Assembly: GCA_030041435.1 (NCBI GenBank) | Contig: JASHNW010000056.1 | Span: forward strand, 1 to 64,000 | DNA from: Acidobacteriaceae bacterium | GTDB lineage: Bacteria > Acidobacteriota > Terriglobia > Terriglobales > Acidobacteriaceae | DNA length: 64,000 nucleotides | Direction of reading: 5' to 3' | Part shown: positions 37,403-46,312 of the stretch, in pieces | Layout of the letters: the number at the start of each line of letters is the position of its first letter | How positions within the stretch are numbered: the stretch's first letter is position 1 | Position numbers and translations under genes: made by a program | Notes under the pieces: model-generated | What the model saw: the letters and a program-made list of their open reading frames with translations, nothing else | Database searches by the model: none | What the model was told of the DNA's origin: nothing

Positions 37403-37447
37403 TCAGGCGGAACCTTTGGCGAAGCTGTGGCGGCCTGAACCGGGCAG

Positions 37448-38032
37448 CTACAGGTACTGAGCGACGGCCTCGGCGAGCGAGACCGCAACTGCGTCTGCAA
37501 GCGCTGACGCCTGCTCGGCGCCGGACTTCTGTGTCGCAGGATCTCCCTGGATGAAGATCGCGGGAATGCCGAGATTGCGCGCCCCTTCGATGTCAGAGAT
37601 GGAATCGCCGATGACGAGGCTGTTGGCCGGTGAGGAGCCGGGGAAGTCCCGAAACGCCTGCAGGAAGAGTCCCGGTTTCGGCTTCCTGCAGTCACAGTCG
37701 TCCTTATCGTGAGGGCAATAGTAGAATGCATCGACGCGCGCTCCGTGGGCGGCCAGGCGCTGCTGCAGCCGATGGTGCAGCGTCTCGACGTCCGCGGAGG
37801 TATATCGGCCGAGGGCGACGCCGCGCTGATTGGTCAGGACGATCACTCGGCGGCCGGAGCGGTTCAAATCGGCAATAGCAGCTTCAACACCGGGGAGCAT
37901 CTGGAATTCGCTCCAGCGAGCGATGTATTCTCCTTCGGGCGGCTTGCGGTTGATGACGCCGTCGCGATCCAGAAAGACATAACGAGCGTTCTGAAAAGCA
38001 GCGGTCAGCTGGTGCGAGGATGAATTCTTCAT
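37448..38032 (-). CDS. GmhB-like HAD phosphatase (heptose-1,7-bisphosphate type)
   Basis: The 194-residue HAD enzyme has DRDGVIN (nucleophile and acid Asp), LTNQRGVALGR, KPKPG with the catalytic Lys, and GDSISD. Between motifs II and III sits CPHDKDDCDCRKPKPG, the Cys/His-rich zinc loop typical of GmhB-type histidinol/heptose phosphatases. In ADP- or GDP-heptose synthesis GmhB removes the C7 phosphate. No gmhA, hddA or hldE gene is nearby, so heptose synthesis is not shown. The ATG at 38032 lacks a clear ribosome-binding site. Confidence 0.85.
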   Translation of the reverse strand: MKNSSSHQLTAAFQNARYVFLDRDGVINRKPPEGEYIARWSEFQMLPGVEAAIADLNRSGRRVIVLTNQRGVALGRYTSADVETLHHRLQQRLAAHGARVDAFYYCPHDKDDCDCRKPKPGLFLQAFRDFPGSSPANSLVIGDSISDIEGARNLGIPAIFIQGDPATQKSGAEQASALADAVAVSLAEAVAQYL

Positions 38033-38154
38033 CGAGCAGGACTGTACCTGGTATGATAGCCGAGGCAGCGGGCCAATTTCAGTTCTTCCCGAGCGCCCGC
38101 TGCGATGCGAACGATCCATGCCAGCCATTTTGAAATCCGACGCGATCTTCGACC

Positions 38155-39159
38155 GTGCCATTCGCTGATGTGAGTTTGGGTTCGTCCGTCAGCGGCCAGC
38201 AGGCGCCAATTCTTATTCTCGGCGGATCGGGCTTCATCGGGACACGGCTCGCGACGCTTCTCCAGGAAAAGCAGTTGCCGATTCGCATCGGCGATCTGGT
38301 GCAGAGCCAGGCATACCCGCAATGGTGGGAAACCTGCGATGTGCGCGATCTCGATGCGGTGCGCTGGCGCGCTCAAGGAGCAGGCGTCATTATTAATCTG
38401 GCCGCAGAACACCGCGACGATGTTCGCCCCGTCTCCCGCTACCACGAAACGAATGTCGAGGGCGCTGCGAGGGTCTGCGAGGCCGCGCGCAAAACCGGGG
38501 TAAAGAGGATCGTTTTTACCAGCAGTGTCGCGGTCTACGGATTTCAGCCGCGGCCGGTCGACGAGAGCGGACCCTTTGCACCGTTCAACGCATACGGCAG
38601 AACCAAACTGGAGGCCGAAGGCGTATACCGCGCCTGGGTTGCGGAAGATCCATCCAGGACGCTGGTCATTGTGCGTCCTGCGGTTGTTTTTGGTGAGGGG
38701 AATCGCGGCAATGTCTACAGCCTGATCCAGCAGATTGCATCCGGGAGGTTTCTGATGGTGGGCGCGGGCGAAAACATCAAGTCGATCGCCTATGTCGGCA
38801 ACATCGCCGCATTTCTGATTCACACGCTTTCGCTCGGATGCGGCGAGCATATCTTCAATTATGTCGACGGCCCGGATATGAGTACGAGAGATCTGGTCGG
38901 CCACATCTATCGTTGTCTTGGAGCGCCGGGACGAATCCGGAGCATTCCCAAATCCGTTGCCATGGCGGGGGGGCATGTGCTGGACGTGGTGGCGCGTCTT
39001 TCCGGGCGCAGGTTTCCGATCAGCGCGATTCGGGTGCTTAAATTTCTGGAGAGTACCCAATTTCACGCGGAGCGGGCCCGAGCGATCGGGTTCACCCCGC
39101 CGTGGTCGCTCAGCGATGGTCTGGAAAGAACCATCCGGTTCGAATTTCCGCAGCGGTGA
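38155..39159 (+). CDS. NAD-dependent epimerase/dehydratase
   Basis: The 334-residue extended SDR has LGGSGFIGTRL, INLAAEHRDDVRP, TSSVAVYG, the catalytic YGRTK (in NAYGRTKLEAE) and RPAVVFGEGN. A C-terminal stretch with RSIPKSVAMAGGHVLDVV is like UDP-sugar epimerases that act on lipid-linked or nucleotide sugars. GTG 38155 is used; GTG 38170 is an alternative, as no clear ribosome-binding site is seen at either. It is divergent from the HAD gene and closes the glycan cluster. The specific substrate cannot be told. Confidence 0.8.
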   Translation: MPFADVSLGSSVSGQQAPILILGGSGFIGTRLATLLQEKQLPIRIGDLVQSQAYPQWWETCDVRDLDAVRWRAQGAGVIINLAAEHRDDVRPVSRYHETNVEGAARVCEAARKTGVKRIVFTSSVAVYGFQPRPVDESGPFAPFNAYGRTKLEAEGVYRAWVAEDPSRTLVIVRPAVVFGEGNRGNVYSLIQQIASGRFLMVGAGENIKSIAYVGNIAAFLIHTLSLGCGEHIFNYVDGPDMSTRDLVGHIYRCLGAPGRIRSIPKSVAMAGGHVLDVVARLSGRRFPISAIRVLKFLESTQFHAERARAIGFTPPWSLSDGLERTIRFEFPQR

Positions 39160-39227
39160 ACCGGATGCACAACCAGGACCTCGATTGGGCGCCGGGCTGT
39201 TTGACGAAAAAGTGCCGCCGCGGACCG

Positions 39228-40085
39228 CTATTGGCCGCGATTTAGATTCCAGGTGACAGCGAGGCCGCGTCCGAGCGGCGTCTCCACTGCGGAGAGATCC
39301 GGCATGCCGTGCTCGCGCGAGCGATGATGCAAAACGTGGCCGCCGACCATCCAGCCGAGGGTGCTGCCCACTACTACGTCGGAAGGGAAATGCTGGCGCG
39401 CCAGGACGCGCGAAACCGAGACGCCGGTCGCCAGTCCGTACACCAGCACGTTCGTCGCGATACCGTTGTACTGGCCCGCAACCACGTGGGCGAAGGCCCA
39501 CACGTTCATTGCGTGCTCCGACGGCATGGAGGGGCTGTTCGGCCAGCCCTTCGGCCCATGGGGCCATAGCCCGCCGCGGGCGTTGTCGAGCATCGGATTT
39601 TCGCGATCGAGAGCATACTTCAGCCCTTCGTCCAGAATGCCGGCGTCGGCCATAGCCTCAGCGGAGAGCACCGCCGTCTCCGTCATGTAGTTGTCCTTCT
39701 GCACATCGCCAGCAATATAGCCCACGCCTGCGGCTGCAAAGGGAAGATAGAGTCCGCCGTAATCGGAAAATCTGTTGAAGTCTTTCTCGCGCGCCGGATG
39801 CACGCCCAGATCGTGGATCGCCTGGGTATCGTAGTGCACGGCCACTCCGGTTGCCACGCCAAATGGGATCACCCACAGCAGGTCCTGGCCTCTGAAATGC
39901 AGCGGGCTGGTCACGATCCCCGCTTCATCGTGAGCCACATGTTTGACGCAAACCTGCAGAGTGCTGAGCCTGCAGTCATTCGCATCGGGTTGCGGGGCGG
40001 GAGCATTCACCTGCGCCGCCAGCGACGCGGCACATCCCAGCAGGACAGCCGAAACCAATGACCTGAAACCCACGTTGCCGATCAA
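39228..40085 (-). CDS. PAP2 family phosphatase-like protein with altered motif
   Basis: The 285-residue protein has a signal peptide, then about five hydrophobic segments around a PAP2 (type 2 phosphatidic acid phosphatase) core. The third motif SRVLARQHFPSD is intact. The first motif (usual K-x6-R-P) reads KYALDRENP, with Asn in place of the Arg before Pro. The second (usual P-S-G-H) reads PSEH. Both changes touch the phosphate-binding site, so activity is in doubt. GGAG lies eight bases before ATG 40085. It may act on lipid or polyprenyl pyrophosphates at the membrane. Confidence 0.8.
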   Translation of the reverse strand: MIGNVGFRSLVSAVLLGCAASLAAQVNAPAPQPDANDCRLSTLQVCVKHVAHDEAGIVTSPLHFRGQDLLWVIPFGVATGVAVHYDTQAIHDLGVHPAREKDFNRFSDYGGLYLPFAAAGVGYIAGDVQKDNYMTETAVLSAEAMADAGILDEGLKYALDRENPMLDNARGGLWPHGPKGWPNSPSMPSEHAMNVWAFAHVVAGQYNGIATNVLVYGLATGVSVSRVLARQHFPSDVVVGSTLGWMVGGHVLHHRSREHGMPDLSAVETPLGRGLAVTWNLNRGQ

Positions 40086-40236
40086 AAACTCTCCTTGTTG
40101 CGAGCGCCGTTATCGGATTGTAACGCGCCGCGCAGACCGGAGGACCCGGCGTGCCAGAGGTGGCATTGATCTGTTGTGCCGCGTGCGCCGGTGTCCGAGG
40201 AGCCGCTGTGCGCAACCGAAGAGGCGAGCCGCTCGA

Positions 40237-40242
40237 TAAAAT
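40237..40242 (+). promoter_or_regulatory. -10 element giving a possible leaderless ABC-F mRNA
   Basis: TAAAAT at 40237-40242 puts the expected transcription start at about 40249, the A of the ATG. The -35 position is poor, so this is tentative. Confidence 0.35.
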
Positions 40243-40248
40243 GGAGTC

Positions 40249-42213
40249 ATGCTGCAGATCTCCGGCGCCGGCAAGCGTTTCGGCCCCCGACTTCTTTTTG
40301 AAAACGCGGACTGGTTGATCACCCCCAACGAGAAGACGGCGCTGGTGGGCGCCAACGGCGCGGGCAAATCGACGCTCATGAAAATTCTGGGCGGCATGGA
40401 CTCACTCGATTACGGGACGATGCAGCGCATGCGCGGCATGAGCATTGGCTACCTGCCGCAGGACGGGCTGACGCTCTCCGGGAGGACGGTTTTCGAGGAA
40501 TGCCTCAGCGTGTTTGACGAGCTGCGGGCGATGGAACGGGAGTTTGAAGAACTCTCTACGGCGCTTTCCGAACTCGACCCTGCGAGTGCGGAATATGCAA
40601 CCGTCGCCGATCGCTTTTCGCATATCGAGGGCCGCCTGCGCCATCACAACGTCTACGCGCTCGACGCAGAGGTGGGCGCGGTGCTGACCGGACTGGGCTT
40701 TTCCAAAGAGGACTGGACGCGCCGGACGGAGGAATTCTCCGGGGGCTGGCAGATGCGTATCGCGCTGGCGAAATTGCTGCTGGAGCAGCCCGATCTGCTG
40801 CTGCTGGACGAGCCGACGAACCATCTGGATCTGGAGACGCGCAACTGGCTGGAGAACTATCTGAGCACCTGGCCCAACGGCTACATCCTCATTTCGCACG
40901 ATCGTTATTTTCTCGACGTCACGGTCAACAAGATCATCGAGATCTGGAACAAGGGGCTGCATGTTTACCACGGCAACTACGAGAAATACCTGACGCAGAA
41001 GGCGGAGCGGCGCGCGCAGCTTGAATCCGCGTACCGCAACCAGCGCGAGCGGATCGAGCATCTCGAGGTATTCATCAACCGCTTCCGTTACCAGGCGACA
41101 AAGGCCAAGCAGGTGCAAAGCCGCATCAAGGAACTGGAGAAGATCGAGCGGATCGAGATTCCCCTCGAAGAGCCGGTGCCGCATTTCAGCTTTCCGCAGC
41201 CGCCGCCTTCGGGCCGCACCGTCGTCGAGGTTACGGGGCTGTCGATGCAATACGGCGACAAGCGCGTGCTCGAAGATGTGAACTTCACCATCGAGCGCGG
41301 CGATCGCATCGCGCTGGTGGGCGTGAACGGGGCGGGGAAGTCGACGCTGATCCGCCTGCTTTCGGGGCAGGAATCGCCGACGACCGGCACGCTGAAGCTC
41401 GGCCACAACGTGATTGCCGAATACTTCGCGCAGGATCAGTACAAGGTGCTCGACCCAACCGCGCGCATGCTGGACGACATCGGCGGCGCTGCGCCGAAAG
41501 TTGCGGAAAAGGATCTGCGCAGCCTGCTGGGGTGTTTCCTTTTTTCCGGCGACGACGTCTTCAAGCCGCTGGGCGTGCTCAGCGGCGGCGAGCGCAATCG
41601 GTACGCGCTGGCGCGGATTCTGGTCAGCCCGGCGAATTTCCTGCTGCTGGACGAGCCGACGAACCACCTGGATCTGCGCGCGAAAGATGTGCTGCTGGAG
41701 GCGATTGGGAAATTCAACGGCACGGTGATCTTTGTGTCGCACGACCGCTATTTCATCGATGGCCTGGCGCAGAAGGTGTTTGAAGTCGCGTGCAGCGACG
41801 ATCCGGCGCGGGGCAGCGCAATGCACGTGTTTCCCGGAAACTACGAAGATTATCTATGGCGCAAGGAGGGGGGCGCGGCAGCGCTTGCCGCGGAAACCGC
41901 AGCCGCCGCGGAGCCCATCGTCGAGCCGCCGGCTCCGATGGCAGCGCCCGAGCCGTCGGCGGCGCCGGCAAAGCGCGTGAACCCCATTAAACTGCGCCAG
42001 ATGCAGGAGCGGCTGGCGCAGGTGGAAGCGGAGATTCCGCGCGTGGAGACATCGCTCGCGGAGACGGAACAGGCCCTGGGCATCTATATCAGCGCCGAGG
42101 AAACGCAGCGGCTCTCTGCGGAACTGGAAGCGCTGCGCAGGCAGCAGGTGCTGCTCAACAGCGAATGGGAAGAGTTATCGCTGCAGCTGGAAGGCCAGGA
42201 AACGGCAGGCTGA
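40249..42213 (+). CDS. ABC-F family ATPase (translation factor type)
   Basis: The 654-residue cytoplasmic protein has two ABC domains and no membrane segment. Walker A motifs are GANGAGKST and GVNGAGKST; signatures are FSGGWQMR and LSGGERNR; Walker B regions both read LLLDEPTNHLDL. A charged linker (RAQLESAYRNQRERIEHLE) joins them, and a C-terminal coiled coil follows a Pro/Ala linker from about residue 575. ABC-F proteins act on the ribosome E site, in translation or antibiotic resistance. Family length and the coiled coil fit the Uup/YdiF-type subgroup. The only upstream signal is a -10 that would make the mRNA leaderless. Confidence 0.93.
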   Translation: MLQISGAGKRFGPRLLFENADWLITPNEKTALVGANGAGKSTLMKILGGMDSLDYGTMQRMRGMSIGYLPQDGLTLSGRTVFEECLSVFDELRAMEREFEELSTALSELDPASAEYATVADRFSHIEGRLRHHNVYALDAEVGAVLTGLGFSKEDWTRRTEEFSGGWQMRIALAKLLLEQPDLLLLDEPTNHLDLETRNWLENYLSTWPNGYILISHDRYFLDVTVNKIIEIWNKGLHVYHGNYEKYLTQKAERRAQLESAYRNQRERIEHLEVFINRFRYQATKAKQVQSRIKELEKIERIEIPLEEPVPHFSFPQPPPSGRTVVEVTGLSMQYGDKRVLEDVNFTIERGDRIALVGVNGAGKSTLIRLLSGQESPTTGTLKLGHNVIAEYFAQDQYKVLDPTARMLDDIGGAAPKVAEKDLRSLLGCFLFSGDDVFKPLGVLSGGERNRYALARILVSPANFLLLDEPTNHLDLRAKDVLLEAIGKFNGTVIFVSHDRYFIDGLAQKVFEVACSDDPARGSAMHVFPGNYEDYLWRKEGGAAALAAETAAAAEPIVEPPAPMAAPEPSAAPAKRVNPIKLRQMQERLAQVEAEIPRVETSLAETEQALGIYISAEETQRLSAELEALRRQQVLLNSEWEELSLQLEGQETAG

Positions 42214-42239
42214 AGGCGTGCTGTACGCGAGCGCGACGG

Positions 42240-42569
42240 CTACTCGCTCTTGCTGGTGGAAGGCGATGAGGCTGGGGACGATCCGCCGCTGGTGTCGCTC
42301 GATGCGGAAGCCGGCTTGTCGCCTGCGCTGCCGGCTGCGCCGTCGCCACTTTTCGATGCGCCATCGGCCGAGGCCTTCATCGGCCCGCTCTTCTTTGCGT
42401 AATCGTTGACGTACCACCCGGAGCCCTTGAACTGGATCGCGGGAGCGGAGAGCAACTTCTCTACTTCGCCATGGCAGACGGGGCACTCTTTTTCTTCGGG
42501 AGCGCTGAAGCTCTGAATCTTCTCGAATTGGTGTCCGCAGATTTTGCAGCGGTATTCGTAAAGCGGCAC
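42240..42569 (-). CDS. FmdB family zinc-ribbon protein
   Basis: The 109-residue protein starts at GTG 42569 with GAGGA eight bases upstream. The N-terminus MPLYEYRCKICGHQFE and CPVCHGEVEKLLS hold two CxxC pairs of a small zinc ribbon, the FmdB_2 type often found with putative regulatory proteins. The last 50 residues are Ser/Gly/Ala-rich and probably disordered. It is convergent with the ABC-F gene. The function is unknown. Confidence 0.85.
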   Translation of the reverse strand: MPLYEYRCKICGHQFEKIQSFSAPEEKECPVCHGEVEKLLSAPAIQFKGSGWYVNDYAKKSGPMKASADGASKSGDGAAGSAGDKPASASSDTSGGSSPASSPSTSKSE

Positions 42570-42697
42570 GAACGGTGTCCTCGGTACAGGCGATTCCTGC
42601 GCGGGCTCGCTGCGCAGGCGGTTGCCGGATAACCGGCAACTTCCGCGGGGCGAAGCTAGCCCTGCGATTATTCTACTGGTCCCGATCCTGACTTCGG

Positions 42698-44281
42698 CTA
42701 CTCCGGGAGGCTGACCTGGCGTACTCCGGTAATGGCTGGCACGGTGCGCAGCTCGGTCAGGACAGATTCCTTCACCTCGCCGTCGATCTGGAGCACGGCC
42801 AGCGCCGTCGCCGCGCCCTTTTTATCCGCGCGGCCCAGCGCGAAGTTAGCGATGTTGATCTGATGCTCGCCGAGGATTGTTCCGATGCGGCCGATGACGC
42901 CGGGCACGTCCTTGTTGCGGATCGCGAGCAGCGTTCCCTGCAGAGGCGCTTCGATATCGATACCGTCCAGATGCAGCAGGCGCGGCGAATCGCCATGCAG
43001 CACTGCTCCGCTGGCGGCAATGCCCGTCTCACTGGTGTGCAGCGAGAGCTGCAGCACGCTGCCGGCTGCGCCCAGAGGGGCTTCCTTCTTCTCTTCGTGG
43101 ATGCGAATGCCGCGCTCTGCCGCCACCGACGCGGCGTTGATGCGATTTACCTGCTCCAGATGTCCGAGGACGCCGGCAATGGCCGCGTTGCGAATCAGAT
43201 CGGTCTTCAGCTCGCCGAGACGGCCATGATAGACAATCTGAATGCTGTCGATGCCGCCTTTGGGAAATTGCGCGAGGAAGGTCCCCAGCCGCTCGGCGAG
43301 AGTCATATAGGGCGCCAGTTCCTGATATTCCTCGTGAGTGAGGGAGGGCAGGTTGACCGCGTTTTGCACCACGCCCGATTTCAGATATTCACGCACCTGC
43401 AGCGCAATCTGCACGCCGACAGCTTCCTGGGCTTCGGATGTGGAGCCGGCGATGTGCGGCGTGAGGATCGCATTCGCAAGCGACGCGAAGGGGGAGTTCT
43501 TCGGCGGCTCTTCGTGGAAGACATCGAGCGCCGCGCCGGCTACATGCCCGCTGGCGAGCGCGTCGGCCAGATCCTTCTCGACGACCAGCTCGCCGCGCGC
43601 GCAGTTGACGATGCGGACGCCCTTCTTCATGGTGGCCAAGGTGGTGCTGTTGATGATGCCGGCGGTCTGCGGGGTCAGCCCCACGTGCAGCGTCAGGTAA
43701 TCGCTCTCCGCGAAGAGCTCTTCTGCCGAAACCAGCCGAATGTTGTTCTCGCGCGCGATGGAAGCGGAGACAAAGGGATCGTGCCCGAGCAGTTCCATGC
43801 CGAAGCTGCGGGCGCGCCGCGCCACTTCGAGGCCGATGCGGCCCAGGCCCAGAATGCCCAGCTTTTTGCCGCGCAGCTCGACGCCCTGGAGCGATTTTTT
43901 CTCCCACTTGCCGGAGTGCATGGTGGCGTCGGCTTTGGGCAGCTGACGGGCCAGCGCAATCATGAGGCCCAGAGCGAGTTCCGCTACGGCGATCGCATTG
44001 GCGCCCGGCGTGTTCATGACGACGATGCCACGACGCGTAGCCGCGTCGGCGTCGATGTTGTCCACGCCCACGCCGGCGCGGCCAATCACGCGCAGCTTCG
44101 GCGCGGCGGCCATCAGCGCGTCGTCCACCTGAACGGCCGAACGCACCACCAGCGCATCGGCATCGGCGAGCGCTTCGGGCAGATTCTTCACCTGATCGTG
44201 GGTCAGCACATCCCATCCGGACTCGGCCTGCAATACGGCCACAGTTGCCGGAGACACTTTTTCAGCCAGAACAACTTTCAT
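42698..44281 (-). CDS. serA: D-3-phosphoglycerate dehydrogenase
   Basis: The 527-residue long-form enzyme makes 3-phosphohydroxypyruvate in serine synthesis. It has the substrate domain, the NAD fold LGILGLGRIGLEVA near residue 150, the catalytic region with ARGELV (Arg) and the His in LTPHIAG, an intervening domain at about 310-450, and a C-terminal ACT domain (IANFALGRADKKGAATAL) that in this family binds serine as feedback inhibitor. It starts with ATG 44281 and lies 72 bases downstream of an aminotransferase gene on the same strand that probably carries out the next step. Confidence 0.94.
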   Translation of the reverse strand: MKVVLAEKVSPATVAVLQAESGWDVLTHDQVKNLPEALADADALVVRSAVQVDDALMAAAPKLRVIGRAGVGVDNIDADAATRRGIVVMNTPGANAIAVAELALGLMIALARQLPKADATMHSGKWEKKSLQGVELRGKKLGILGLGRIGLEVARRARSFGMELLGHDPFVSASIARENNIRLVSAEELFAESDYLTLHVGLTPQTAGIINSTTLATMKKGVRIVNCARGELVVEKDLADALASGHVAGAALDVFHEEPPKNSPFASLANAILTPHIAGSTSEAQEAVGVQIALQVREYLKSGVVQNAVNLPSLTHEEYQELAPYMTLAERLGTFLAQFPKGGIDSIQIVYHGRLGELKTDLIRNAAIAGVLGHLEQVNRINAASVAAERGIRIHEEKKEAPLGAAGSVLQLSLHTSETGIAASGAVLHGDSPRLLHLDGIDIEAPLQGTLLAIRNKDVPGVIGRIGTILGEHQINIANFALGRADKKGAATALAVLQIDGEVKESVLTELRTVPAITGVRQVSLPE

Positions 44282-44353
44282 CTTGCCCTTTCTGTCATCA
44301 GATTGCGCGCAGGGGCGCGACTGCGCCCCACGCTCCAGTTCACACCGGTTGCC

Positions 44354-45574
44354 TCAGGCTTTGACTAACTCCGGCTCCCGCGCCGTGATTGCGGTTGGCC
44401 GGGCCGATCGCTCCGCGAACACCTGCTGCGCTGCCGCCAGAGCTTTGCCGAACGCGAAGCCCGGCAGGTTCAGCTTCGTTGCCGCCACCTGCTCCAGCGC
44501 ACCTACGATCGCAATGGTGTCCATGTAATCGAACAGGCCGATGTGAGCGATGCGGAAGATCTTGCCCTTCATCTCGCCCTGGCCGTTCGTCACGATGGCG
44601 GCAAAGCGGCTCTTCAGCTCTTTCACGATCACGCCGGAGTCGACACCGGCCGGAGGCAACACCGCCGTAGCGGCCGCCGAGTAGCTTCCAGGCCCGAACA
44701 GTTCGAGTCCCAGCGCCCGCACAGCCGCGCGCGTCATGGCCGCGCAGGTTTCCGCGTTGTCGACCAGGGCATCGCGCCCGGCGGCCAGATCGCCGCCGCC
44801 CTGAGCCGCGATGTAATCGAGCGCCGCGCCGAGGGCCGCAATCAGCGCGACGGCCGGCGTGTAGCTCGACTCGCCTTTCTGCGCGTTCTTCCGCTCTTTG
44901 CGCAGATCGAAGTAGTAGCGCGGGTTCTTCGAGATCTCTGCCGCCTTCCAGGCACGATCGCTGAGGCTCAGATAGGCGAGGCCCGGCGGAATCATTACCG
45001 CCTTCTGCGATCCGCCGATGATGACGTCCACGCCCCAGCCATCCACGTCGAGGCGGGTGGTGCCGAGGCCGGTGATGGCATCCACAATGAGCAGCGCGCT
45101 GCTGCCGGCGCTCTTCAGCAGCTGCGCGATTCCCTCAACGTCATGGCGCACGCCGGTCGACGATTCCGTCGCCTGGACGAAAACCGCCCGCGTGTCCAGA
45201 CGGAGTGCGCGCTTCACCTCGTCCAACCCGAATGTCTCGCCGTACGGACGGCTTACGAGGTCTACCTGGCAGCCGAACGCTTTGGCCAGGGCTTCCCAGC
45301 GCTCGCCGAATTTTCCGGCTGACAGCACCAGTACGCGGTCGCCGGGCGAGGTCAGGTTCGAAACCGCGGCCTCCATGGCGCCCGTGCCGGACGAAGCCAG
45401 CAGCAGCACATCGTTGTTTGTGCCCACGAACGTTTTCAGCTGGCCCAAAACGCGCTCGTACAGGGCGCGAAACTCCGGCGTCCGGTGGTGAATGTCCGCG
45501 GCAGCCATGGCGAACTGGGCGGCGGGCAGCAACGGCGTCGGTCCTGGCGTAAATAACCTGGTTTTACGGATCAT
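44354..45574 (-). CDS. Class V aminotransferase, likely phosphoserine transaminase
   Basis: The 406-residue PLP enzyme has LFTPGPTP, HHRTPEFRALYERV, SSGTGAMEAAVSNL and the PLP lysine in IIGGSQKAVM near residue 190. The family includes alanine-glyoxylate and serine-glyoxylate aminotransferases. Because it precedes serA in the same direction, transamination of 3-phosphohydroxypyruvate is the likely job, as proposed for similar class V enzymes in some bacteria and archaea that lack classical SerC. GAGGG lies upstream of ATG 45574. Glyoxylate transamination remains possible. Confidence 0.88.
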   Translation of the reverse strand: MIRKTRLFTPGPTPLLPAAQFAMAAADIHHRTPEFRALYERVLGQLKTFVGTNNDVLLLASSGTGAMEAAVSNLTSPGDRVLVLSAGKFGERWEALAKAFGCQVDLVSRPYGETFGLDEVKRALRLDTRAVFVQATESSTGVRHDVEGIAQLLKSAGSSALLIVDAITGLGTTRLDVDGWGVDVIIGGSQKAVMIPPGLAYLSLSDRAWKAAEISKNPRYYFDLRKERKNAQKGESSYTPAVALIAALGAALDYIAAQGGGDLAAGRDALVDNAETCAAMTRAAVRALGLELFGPGSYSAAATAVLPPAGVDSGVIVKELKSRFAAIVTNGQGEMKGKIFRIAHIGLFDYMDTIAIVGALEQVAATKLNLPGFAFGKALAAAQQVFAERSARPTAITAREPELVKA

Positions 45575-45629
45575 GATGGCGTTTCCCTCGCATCTATTCT
45601 AGCTGCCGGTCGTTCCGCGTACTTATCCC

Positions 45630-45635
45630 TATAAT
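45630..45635 (+). promoter_or_regulatory. -10 element of the yqeY-like gene
   Basis: A perfect TATAAT lies at 45630-45635; the -35 is not clear. Transcription would start near 45642 and exclude the ATG at 45634 as start. Confidence 0.45.
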
Positions 45636-45657
45636 GAAAGGTTTGGGAGTTGCCACG

Positions 45658-46110
45658 ATGGATCTGGTGAAGCAAATCGATCACGACATGATTGCCGCGA
45701 TGAAAGCCCGCGACATCGAGCGCACATCGACGCTGCGCATGGTGAAGGCTGCGCTCAAGAACCGCGAGATCGAGAAGCGCGATTCCCTGACCAACCTCGA
45801 GGCGCAGCAGGTCTTCACGACGATGATCAAGCAGCGCAAGGATTCCATCGAGCAGTTTCAGAAGGGTAACCGGCCGGAACTGGCCGCCAAGGAAGCGCGC
45901 GAGATTGTCGTCATCGAGAGCTACCTGCCGAAGAATCTTGCAGAAAACGAGCTGAGGAAGATCGTCGAGGAGGCTCTTGCCGGATCGAGCTTCGGTCCGC
46001 GCGATATGGGTGCCGCGATGAAGGCGGTGCAGGCACGCATCCAGGAATCCGGCCAGCGCGCAGACGGACGTCAGCTGAGCGAGATTGTGAAGGCGCGGTT
46101 GGTTCAGTAG
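45658..46110 (+). CDS. YqeY/GatB-related domain protein
   Basis: The 150-residue protein is full-length for the YqeY family. It begins MDLVKQIDHDMIAAMKARD and has the conserved LRMVKAALKNREIEKR, QRKDSIEQF, YLPKNLAENEL and DMGAAMKAV segments. YqeY resembles the tail domain of GatB of tRNA amidotransferase; its function is not settled. ATG 45658 is used because GGGAG lies eight bases upstream and it matches the family start, while ATG 45634 overlaps the -10 element. Confidence 0.9.
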   Translation: MDLVKQIDHDMIAAMKARDIERTSTLRMVKAALKNREIEKRDSLTNLEAQQVFTTMIKQRKDSIEQFQKGNRPELAAKEAREIVVIESYLPKNLAENELRKIVEEALAGSSFGPRDMGAAMKAVQARIQESGQRADGRQLSEIVKARLVQ

Positions 46111-46312
46111 TGCCTGCTGCCAGACGGGGCACGCAGCCAGCAATGGGCCCCCGTATCGAGCTTGGTGCGCCGCTGCCCGCCTGGCTCTGGCGCGTCGCCG
46201 CGCGAGGGGCTAACCTCTGAAAGGTGGCCCTCCCCCACCTGCCGCGACATTTTTTCCGGCAACGGGTTTATTCCGCCTGGCTCCGGGACGTCCAGGCGAG
46301 GAGTGACAGAAA

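Noticed and set aside
40402-41826. Minus-strand open frame opposite the ABC-F gene
   Set aside because: The plus strand has two full ABC cassettes.
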